A stretch of 64,000 nt of DNA from Malachius bipustulatus (taxonomy: Eukaryota > Arthropoda > Insecta > Coleoptera > Melyridae): NCBI GenBank assembly GCA_910589415.1, contig OU342633.1, forward strand, positions 34,664,210 through 34,728,209, given 5' to 3'. Positions within the stretch are counted from its first letter, which is position 1. Each line of letters opens with the position of its first letter. The notes under the pieces were generated by a model. That model worked only from the letters and a program-made list of their open reading frames with translations. It searched no databases and was not told the DNA's origin. The position numbers and the translations under genes are program-made. Shown piece by piece: positions 51,770 to 60,890 of the stretch.

Positions 51770-54475
51770 AAGAAGATTCTTGGAAAAGGCACTGTGGGGA
51801 GATCGAAAGAACTCCAGAATGTGCCCCACTTCAGAGAATGATGCAGAGGGACAATCAGAAAAAACTGGGTTCACTGAAAAATACACAGGGAGAGTACAAA
51901 TAGAAGTACCGATGAGGAGACTCTAGATCTTCTTCTAGAGACACACTTCCCGGATAGTAAACATATCCCTGAAGAACATACGCACAATACACACCCAAAT
52001 GTATCAAACAGAAGGGGATCCAGGGAAAATTGGAAACTAGTATAAAAAAGGTAATAGACCACAACAAACATGAACTCATTTGCACCATACAAGTCAGCCG
52101 GCCCAGATGGGATAATTCCAATAATGCTACATAAGGGAAGGAAAATACTGACCGTACCACTGTGCAAACTGTTCAGGGCAAGCTTAGCTCTGAGTTATAT
52201 ATACCGCACTGGCGTGAAGAAATCCTTTCGACACATTAGCCTAACGTCTTTCATGTTAAAGACTTTGGAGAAACTGGTTGATAGACATATAAGGGACGAG
52301 GCACTGGAATCAACAAACTAATCAACACCACTGAATCGACACCAATATCCATATCAACCTGGGATACCATGTGAAGTCAGCCTTCACACTCTAACAAACA
52401 AAATAGAGAGGGCACTAGTCAATCAAGAAATTGCACTGGGGACCTTTCTAGATATAGAGGCAGCCTTCGACAACACCTCTTTTATCTCTATAAAGAGAGC
52501 TGTGGAAACTCGGGGAGTTCACGGGGCCATTACGAACTGGATAGACTCCACAATTAGAAACAGACAAATCACCAGTTCCCTTGGAAACACGAGTAGGAAG
52601 GTGACGGCCGATAAAGGATGCCCGCAGGGGGAAGTGCTATCACCTCTGGAACCTGGTTGTCGACAGCCTACTCTGGGAACTAGAGAGAAAGGGAATTCAC
52701 GCGCAAGGATACGCAGATGACATCACTATTCTAAGAACGGGCAAGCATGCAGAGACTATTTCAAATCTCATGCAACAAGCTCTTAGAATAGTAGAAAAAT
52801 GGTGCCAAGCAGTTAGTTAGACTGTCAGTTAATCCTGACAAGACTACAATATTTGCCTTGACGAAAAGAAGAAATCTTCAAGACCCGAAGAGACTAAGAC
52901 TTGGAGGACAAGAAATCCCACTAAGCACGGAGGTTAAGTATCTGGATATTACCCTGATAACAAACTTGACTTGGGAACACACATAGAAAGAACAACCAAA
53001 AAGGCTACCAGAGCCTTATTTGCCAGTAGATGAATGATAGGTAGAACGTGGGGACTGAAACCAGAAATGGCACACTGGATGTACACTAAGGTTATAGTAC
53101 CCACGATTACATATTATGACTCTTTATTATGGTGGCATAAATCCAGAAAAGAGGAGCACACACTTACTTACAAAGTTAAATAAGTTACAAATATTCGCGT
53201 TACTGACAATAACAGGAGCGATGAGAACAACACCAACAGCGGCCATGGAGGTGCTCCTAGGGCTCCCGCCACTTCACTTGTGGCGGTGGTGGAGACAGAG
53301 GCACTAGCGGCGGCATACAGAGTCAAAACCATACTGCAGTGGACCTTCAATATAAGGAAAGGATACCACACAGAAATATTCAAACATCTGGAAACCAATC
53401 ACATTTTAAACATGCGACCAGATAGAACGAGTATAAGAGCATAAACTTTTGTAAACCTTATCAGGTAGTAATACCAGTAAAGGGAACAAAAGAATATTAA
53501 ATCAAAACTAAAAACAACAATGCACCTGGTAAACGGATGGATCCAAGACAAAGATTAGCGCTGGAGCGGGAGTTGCTGGGAGAGGCGAGGGAAATAGATT
53601 TAGTATAAACCTATGCGGACTAGCAACAGTGCTACAGACGGAAATTTTGGCAATCCACGCCTGCGTGGAACATATATGATAGCCGGTTCATTTGAAAATA
53701 TGAACATCGAAATCGTTACTGATAGCCAGACAGCTCTAAGAGCATTGGACTCAGTGACGATACAATCAAATACAGTGAAGAGCTGCATTAACTCTCTAGC
53801 AAAGCTACCAGAGAAAAACAACAAAATATACCTGAGGTGGACAAAAGGACACCAGAACAACAAAGGAAACAAAAAAGCGGATCTGCTTGCAAAAAAGGGA
53901 TCGAAACTACCCTTAATCGGGCCAGAACCAACTTGCTGCATAGCCTACAGTGAAGTCAGAAGGAAAATAAAAGCCTTCCTGAAGAAAAAACATAGCTCCC
54001 ATTGGAATGAAGTAGATGGACTGAGACATTCGAAGATTTTTATCAGAGAACTATCATAGAATAAAACTAATGAACTGAAAAAGCTGAGTAAACACCAGCT
54101 GAGATGGGCAATTAGACTTCTAATAGGACATTTCCCACTAATGAAACACCTCTCAATAATAGGAGTGAAAAATAACCCAGAATTGCATGAGTTGCGGGGA
54201 GGGAGAGGAAACCCCATACCACCTATAGTGCGTGAATGCCCAGCACTAGAGGGAACTAAACTTCTAGTATTTGGGACCGAAATGGCAGAACCAAAAAAAA
54301 AATAGAACAATAAGCACCCATTGGACTCATACTGAATTACTTTCGGGAGACGGGACTGACAATGAGCTAATTATTCAAAGGGGTACAATTAGCGCAAGCT
54401 TCAGAACGAGGGCTTTGAGTCTACCCTAGAAATTGTTAATTGTTAAAACTTCGCATGAAACGAATTGTATCTGGT
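51770..54475 (+). pseudogene. Decayed RNase H-bearing LINE (I/LOA-like) between genes D and E
   Basis: Plus-strand reading with many shifts and stops. N-terminal RT side: LLLETHFPDSKHIPEEH near 51920-51975. RT motifs: YKSAGPDGIIP (about 52085-52120), GTFLDIEAAFDN (about 52438-52475), GCPQGEVLSPL (about 52617-52648) and GYADDITIL (about 52707-52733). After the RT comes an RNase H-like part: IEIVTDSQTALRALDSV (about 53708-53758) and LRWTKGHQNNKGNKKADLLA (about 53833-53892). The C-terminal region is LSKHQLRWAIRLLIGHFPLM ... VRECPAL (54080-54250). The endonuclease is not recognisable. The limits come from comparison with the upstream flank of gene E, which lacks the element. Non-functional. Confidence 0.82.
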
Positions 54476-54870
54476 GAATAATGTCCTGGCTGAGCAGCCT
54501 GGAGACCTTCAGGCATTGACCTAAAAGATAAGTAGAAAAATAACCTTATCAGACGATACTGACTAGGAAGCCTCAAATCGAGAAGACTAGGATAGAGGAA
54601 AAGAAGAAAAGAAGAAGAAGAAGAAGTCTCATAATAGTAATAGTCGTGACCTCTGCTATATTAATCTTCAGTCTTTCAAAATATCAAAAGTTTTAATAAC
54701 TAATTGAAGTAAACAAGTTTGTCAGAAGATGGGGAGATTTGGATTCGACAGACAAAGAAATACAGAATGGTTAAATGACAAAATCGAGAGGAGTGGAGGG
54801 GATCATCAATAGTTGTCATGTGTGTTCATTCTTCAAGACTCCAAGGATGTTCAAGATGCCAGACATATAG

Positions 54871-55187
54871 GGCCGGTCGCTTACTTATACGACATTTGAT
54901 TTCGACATGTCGACGACATGTTGCATACACGTCGTCATGACATTCAAAATGTCATAACAAAAACTTTCACTTCGCACACCACAATACATCTTGTCATCGG
55001 ATGAAGATGTGTAGCGGTCGACATATCCCTTGAGAGGAAGCAGTGTCCTGAAACATTTGTGGGCGGCATAAGAAGTATCTTCATGTCTGCAGTGTGTCTG
55101 CTTGGTGTGTGAATCGTCATTGTAATCGTTATGTTGTAAATATAGCGACATGTCGTCAACATGTCGAAAACAAGTACGCGACCGGCC
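54871..55187. mobile_element. 317-bp MITE with GGCCGGTCGC terminal inverted repeats
   Basis: Left end GGCCGGTCGCTTACTTAT, right end AAGTACGCGACCGGCC. Subterminal CGACATGTCGACGACATG is mirrored by CATGTCGTCAACATGTCG. It carries no coding capacity. The aligned flank of gene E (about 61757-61785, GCCAGATACCAGCGGCATAG) lacks it, serving as an empty site. Flanking TAG/TAA is compatible with a short, mutated target duplication. The superfamily was not determined. Confidence 0.78.
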
Positions 55188-55542
55188 TAAGAAGCTGTTT
55201 TACTGTCTTGTTGGAAATATCTGATCTATAACTCGTCATCATGAACTTCACTAACAAATGATAATCATCCCGACATACATCAGCTGTTACTGTGTCTTTA
55301 AATAAGATGGCACCAGAACCCTATAAAACTAGTTATACATTTTAAAGTTTACATAAAATGTTACATTTTGACATTGCTGGACTAATATTTTGACAACGCA
55401 AGCCTCGATCCCTAAACCTTTCTCTTACGGGAAAGTGGTATACCGTACCAGTCTTTATAAAAAAAAATTATGAAGTATAAAGTAAGAGATATACCATTTG
55501 ATATTAACTTAATCAACAAATAAAGCTTTCAAAAAATAAAAA

Positions 55543-55548
55543 TTTATT
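55543..55548 (-). promoter_or_regulatory. Candidate poly(A) signal of gene E
   Basis: AATAAA on the minus strand about 245 nt past the stop, in sequence conserved with the gene D signal at 47591. Confidence 0.5.
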
Positions 55549-55792
55549 CCTACAAAAATATATTTACATCACCTCAGCTACAATTATCATTTCATAAATA
55601 TCATATCAATCATTCTTCTTATTGATAATTTTTAATACTAACGTCCCCATTAACTTGTCCTCGACAATAATCCCCAATCAATCAATCTTCCTCTAATCAA
55701 TTTTTAATCAATCATCCCAAAATCAATTAACCAATCAGCTATCCCCCCCAATTTCTCAACCAATCAACCTCTAATAAAATCAACCACTACCA

Positions 55793-58700
55793 TTACCACT
55801 CCACCCCAGCTTCTCTCATTTTCTCCTCAACCCAATCCCTGTACTTGGAAACATCCGCATAAGCCCCCGGTACATCTTTAACCGAGCATCCCACCCCCCA
55901 GGAGATGATCCCAGCTTGGACCCATGCTCCTTTATAAGGACAAACCAGGGGCCCTCCGCCATCTCCATTGCAGGTATCGTGTCCCTCTTCACCTCCAGCG
56001 CAGAGGAAAGAGGAGTGGAGGCGGTAATACTCCCCCAGTCTGGTGGCTCTTAGCAGCTCTTGACATCGTTGATGGGGGATCACTGGTAGTTCCACTTTGC
56101 GTAGGAGGGCGTCAGAAGTGCCCACTGAAAATATATCTTGGTTATTAAATGTTAAACACCTGCATGTATGTTTGGGTGTTCTTGTAAGAATTCAAGGTTA
56201 GTAAATAATTTTTAGACCTTGAAAGTCAGCTTTGGTCAAATAAAGTTTAGCCCTATTCTGAAGGTATCGATCTTTTTTAGGATTTTTTTTAATTTAATTT
56301 TTTCTTTATTATAATAGGTAAGTCAGTAATTTTTCAGTTGGTTTTTTTGTATGTCTTCCAGGAAGCCCGAGGAAAGTCGTTTTAGGGATTCCTTCGGTCG
56401 ATGCCCCGAGCATGGGATTATTCTTTACGATAGAAGTCTACCGTGTTCATTGAAATAATTGATTTTGATAAACTTCAACTTACCCGCTTGTTTAGACTTC
56501 CCCCAACCAGAAGCGAGACATCTAATACGATCGAACTTCTGATCTTGGTCAGGTAGGCAAACAGTGTTAACGAGAGTCTTGGTAATATTACAATCCGCGT
56601 CCAAGATCAGCAGGGCGATATCGTGATAAGCAGCTCCTGCATAATAATCTGGATGCATCACGATTTCCTTTACCATTCTTTCGTCAGCTAAGTTATCTCC
56701 GATCTCTGATAATTTGGCCCTTCCATTCGCTATGATCTTCAATTTATCGGACTTGGTTCTAAAAAAAAAAAATCAGCTCTATTGCTGTTACAAAGAAACT
56801 TGATAAACTCACCCCTTAACGCAATGCGCAGCAGTCACGACAACGCGACTATGAATCAAAGAACCAGCGCATTTGAATTCATATTTTCCTCCTTTGAGTT
56901 TATACAAGGCAACCATCCAAGGGAATTCCCCGTCGATGGTACTATCGTCGAAATCTTCATCGTCGTTATCGATGCGAACATTGAAGATCGGTCTCTGCTT
57001 GCCGCATTTGATACCTTTGGTAACAGTGTCTGTGCTGTCTGTGTCTTCTGGATTTCTGCTACCGTTATCGTTTTTATCACCACCAGGATTTTCCTTATCC
57101 TCTGGATCTGACGGGAGTTTGCAGCAGGCGTAGCCGTCTCTTGGACATAAAATTCGCTCCGTAGTTTTGGTTGGTTCACCGTCACCCATTCTATGAGAAG
57201 GAATCAAGATCTGTTAACCTTATAGTCGGCAATGTAAACTATTAGATCCAAGAATAGTATCCATAAGGACACCAGCGTAAATGTATAAGTTTCCAAAAAA
57301 TGGAGACATTTTGAGCTGTTTTGCGTATTTCTGTCCACAAAACTTGTAATTGAGGAATGGAAAATTTAACATATTTAACATTATTAAGCTGTTTCTTATC
57401 ACTAATCATTAATTAAATGATTGGGATCTCTAAATGGGATCCTGTGGGACACCTAACTATTACTTGCGTGCAGACAGGCGCATATCTTATTGAATTTATG
57501 TAGCCTACAGAAAATTTTCTCAGCACGTAAGTTTAAAATGGTGCAAAGAATGTATGTTTTCAACCCTTACTTTGTGGAATCTCTGCACAGTGATGGATAA
57601 TATAAACGTTACACGTGTTTCGCTACTTTCAAAGTAGCATCTTCAGACGTATGCAAATAAAATTATTATATAGCAACATAGCAACAGTATGGTAACCTAA
57701 GTGATCATAAAACAAGTAACTAGATTTAAATGAATTTTAAACAGAACTAACCAGGTCATAATAGAATTTATTCAGAATCTTCTTAGTTATTGATATCAAG
57801 AAGAAAATCAAGTGTCTAGCTGTTCATTTATTACTGTGTATTGTTGATTATGTAAGTGTCTGTGGATCTCTAGAGATTCAAGAAAATCTAATTTAAAATA
57901 ATGATCACCATGATGAAGTAATTCAATTTTGTTGTTTGCTGTTAGAGTGTGATTGTTTTCTATTAAGTGTTTTGGAAAATTTGATCTTTCAACAAAACAA
58001 TGAAATATGAAAATATTCATCACTAACATACTTACATGGAAACATTTCAACACAAATATCAAGGGTCATTTCTAACACCACTACATTCAATATTTCAATT
58101 AAATCTTTTATGAGCAATGGCTCTATATTGCTGAATGCAAAGGAAAAGTTATCTAAATTACAAAAACCTGGAATTTATCGATTAAACTGCTCTCATTGTA
58201 ATTCAGTTTATATAGAACAAACTTGTGAAAACCTTGAAATTAGATATAACGAACACCTAAACTCTTACAGACTCAAACATCCAGAAAGATCAAATTTTGC
58301 AAAACACTCAATAGAAAACATTCTCACTTTAACAGCAAACAACAAAATTGAATTTCTACGACATCATTGTGATCATTATTTTGAATTAAATTTCCTCGAA
58401 TCTCTAGAGATCCACAGACATTTACATAATCAACAATACACAGTAATAAATGAACAGCTAGACACATATCGTTCTCCACTCCTTGATTTTCTTCTTGATA
58501 TCAACAACTAAGAAGATTCTGAAGAAATTATATTATGATCCATACGTCTGAAGATGCTACTTTAAAAGTAGCGAAACACGTGTAACGTTTATAATATTCA
58601 TCAGTATACAGTAGAATTTTTAAAACATTAGTGTTTTATTTATCATCCATCAAATCGTGCAAACATTTTCAAGATTCTAAATGCAAAATTTTTGAAAAAA

Positions 58701-60890
58701 AGAACTTGTCGGGTTTTTTAAATTTTGAGGTAGTTTAATTTTAAGGTCATTAATTTATAAGGTCGAGTAAGGAACCCTGTAGGACGTCCAACTGCTGCTT
58801 ATATTTAATAAAGTTTCAGAAACTAATTGAGATGAAGAGCTAACTTAAACTATGTTCAAAATAAGAGAAAGAAAATATTTTGCGAAAAAAAATTCTGGAA
58901 ACGCTCAAAAAAAAGAGACTCTTACTTTTTTATAAATCATTGGTACTTGGTCATTAGTAAAGTTCTGAACTTCTAGATTAAGGTCCTGGGGGACGCCTAA
59001 ATTATAACAGTGAAATTTATCTTCCAAAAATAAACAAAAGATATTACATAAAATTATGTGCTTCTAGATTAAGAACCCTGCGGGACGCCTCAAGTATTTG
59101 CGACATAAATTTTATTTCTAAAAACAATCAGCGAAATTAAGATTTCCTGATTATTTGAAACCGTAACGATAATATTTAATCACGAGCGCAAGTTCTCAGG
59201 GTTCTATTTTCGAGTCCTGATTAATTTTAATAAAATCATTTACCTTTCTTTGAAAGCCGAGATTGTTGTAATAAAAATCCGTGGTCGTAGATTAATGCCC
59301 TGAGGGACACCTCAAGGTTGAAGTTTAATTTAAAAAACAGGTTACAGCGAAAGTATTTTATATTAATCATTTAGTAGGTATGTTTAGGTTGTTACTAAAT
59401 GATATTGAGGGAGAACCAAACTCTCCTTACAAGAAATTCAAAATGGTAGCTGTTTAAACTTATTTTTTTGTCGAAAAATTATTATCTTTATCAAAACTCA
59501 AAATTACTGAACGTTACACTAAAACATTGTATATAAAATATGTTTGTTATAAATTAATTTATAACTTTGTTCCTTTAGACTATTTTGATAAGTCTTCTAG
59601 TTAATGAGAAAAATGCTTTTAAATGACCATTTCTTGTTGAAAGCGTGTATAAGAATGTAGAAAATATTTATCTTTCAATTCATGAATTTAAAAGCCCATT
59701 GTGCAGTATACAGGTAGTCCCATCAGTGGCGTAACTATAAATTTTGGACCCCCTGTACTGTAACATTTGACAAAGGGCCCCTCTTAAGTATTACATCAGT
59801 GGTGGCTCCTTGATATATGCAAACATGGCAGTGTTGTACTTATGAAAGGATTGACAGATCCGTCATAGGTGGACAACACAACCGTCGGGGGGTCCGGGAG
59901 GGTACGGAGTTTCCCCAGGGAATTAAGTTTCCCCTTGAAAATTCTTTGAAAAATAAACTCTTAAATACAAAAAAATCGTATTCTTTGATTTTCATAATCA
60001 AATAACAGATGAGTAATCTTAGACTTCAATTGACACTGTTTGTGACAGCTTTTTCTTCCAAACCGTCAACTTTATCACTAAAAGTATAATAAACAAAGTT
60101 GTAGATAATTTTATAGGAAACATTTTATTTCTTAGATATTTTCCTCTAGCCCTCCTAGTTTTTGAGTTATAGCAGAAAAATCAAGTTAGAAATAGTTTTT
60201 TTGGGGGTAAAAATTGCCGCCATTTTTTTTCATAGATCTAGTTTGCCCCCTCCCCTCAAAATTGTTAAAGATCATCCTACAGAACAGATATCAACATTAT
60301 GTACCTAGAAATTTTATCATGACTTGTAACTCCCAATTTTTTTTATCGAGATTCATACCTGCTAATTTAATCAGGAAAGTGTTGATTGAACAAGTTGTCA
60401 ATTGGAGTCCTGGGGGACATCTCAACAAAAGATTTCGGACTATTTGCTCATGTTCAAATGAAATTTACGATCGTGGAAACTTGCCGAAGAATACCTCAAT
60501 ATTTTTAAAGAAACTTCTAGATTCCAGAACTTTGAAAATAATTAATTTAATTGAGACTCCAGCTTACTTGTTTTCAATTAAAGTCGACCCATCGGTGATA
60601 ATATAATTTTTTTCATCGCACTGGTAATAAAGAACGCATTTGCATTTATTAAACAGCTCCAGGATCTCAGTCTGCGTTTTCAAATCATGATCAGAAGGTA
60701 AATCAGCTCGGACATCCAAAACCGTATCAGGACTTGGGTCTGCTGGTGCTGGTGCTGGTGCTGGTGGATCTTCCTCCTCAACCGAGTCCCAGATGACCGG
60801 GTCGTCGTCATCGTCGGTGGGAAAAGGTCGACTTTTTCCGGTTAGTGATAACAACAGAACCAAGGAATAAATCGCGTATAAAAACAACAT
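55793..60890 (-). CDS. Gene E: clip-domain serine protease homolog (S195G), 435 aa, four exons; recent copy of D
   Basis: Exons: 60568-60890, 56813-57190, 56484-56758, 55793-56124; total 1308 nt with phases 2,2,1 as in D. The signal peptide is identical to D (MLFLYAIYSLVLLLSLTG). The pre-CLIP part differs from D by in-frame expansions (five Asp in a row; a PAPAPAPAD run) and substitutions. CLIP cysteines are KCKCVLYYQC and ILCPRDGYACC. S1 domain: AAHC (His), YHDIALL (Asp, with His where D has Asn), DTCNGDGGGP (Ser to Gly). Exons 2-4 differ from D by scattered replacements (for example DVPGAY against DVPGVY). The stop is TAA where D has TAG. No frame break is seen, so both copies look functional. 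Intron 1 (3.4 kb) is longer than in D (1.5 kb), partly because it holds an inverted Penelope-like insertion. Likely function as for D. Confidence 0.92.
57808..58062 (-). pseudogene. Second, opposed Penelope-like C-terminal fragment
   Basis: The minus-strand frame contains ERSNFPKHLIENNHTLTANN and FLESLEIHRHLHNQQYTVIN, parallel to the plus-strand copy at 58110-58511, with substitutions. It lacks the GIY-YIG core, so it is shorter at its 5' side. Confidence 0.72.
58110..58511 (+). pseudogene. GIY-YIG endonuclease fragment of a Penelope-like element
   Basis: An open 133-codon stretch reads KPGIYRLNCSHCNSVYIEQT then LEIRYNEHLNSYR, i.e. the GIY ... YIG-type pair (here YIE), the catalytic-type Arg of the following helix and a Cys-x2-Cys. 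This matches the C-terminal endonuclease of Penelope-like retroelements. Its tail (LESLEIHRHLHNQQYTVINE) ends in a stop at 58511. The RT domain is missing, so this is a 5'-truncated remnant even though the frame is open. Confidence 0.8.
59726..59960 (+). mobile_element. Possible decayed DNA-transposon end (CAGTGGCGTA)
   Basis: CAGTGGCGTAACTATAAATT begins a G+C-richer stretch (GGACCCCCTGTACTG, AAGGGCCCCTCTTAAG, CGGGGGGTCCGGGAGG) unlike its surroundings. CAGTGGCG-type ends are common on insect hAT-like and related elements. Only one end was recognised and no transposase, so this is tentative. Confidence 0.35.
60741..60820 (-). repeat. In-frame microsatellites in gene E exon 1
   Basis: Four copies of a GGTGCT-type hexamer (60741-60767) encode a Pro-Ala run, and GTC/ATC triplets near 60799-60818 encode five consecutive Asp. 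The D counterpart has only PPAPGPK and no Asp run, so both tracts changed since the D/E duplication. Confidence 0.8.

Larger units (their letters stand above)
57601..58593. mobile_element. Inverted pair of Penelope-like element 3' remnants in gene E intron 1
   Basis: Outer ends are mirror copies: 57601-57653 (TATAAACGTTACACGTGTTT ... CAGACGTATG) and 58541-58593 (CATACGTCTG ... TGTAACGTTTATA). Both arms encode the same C-terminal protein part pointing towards the outer ends, minus strand in the left arm and plus strand in the right. The left arm has about 110 bp more between its terminus and the coding end. The element is absent from gene D intron 1. Confidence 0.78.
57439..60425. repeat. Repeated GTCC-N4-GGAC-type motif in gene E intron 1 (six copies)
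   Basis: Copies at about 57439 (ATCCTGTGGGACACCTAACT), 58772 (ACCCTGTAGGACGTCCAACT), 58981 (GGTCCTGGGGGACGCCTAAA), 59073 (ACCCTGCGGGACGCCTCAAG), 59296 (GCCCTGAGGGACACCTCAAG) and 60404 (GAGTCCTGGGGGACATCTCA). Four align with copies in gene D intron 1; those at 58981 and 59073 are extra. They share a longer context (CTTCTAGATTAAG before the core), consistent with an old ~90-bp minisatellite. Confidence 0.6.

Noticed and set aside
54885..55151. 88-codon His/Thr-rich frame
   Set aside because: Contained in the MITE between its inverted repeats.
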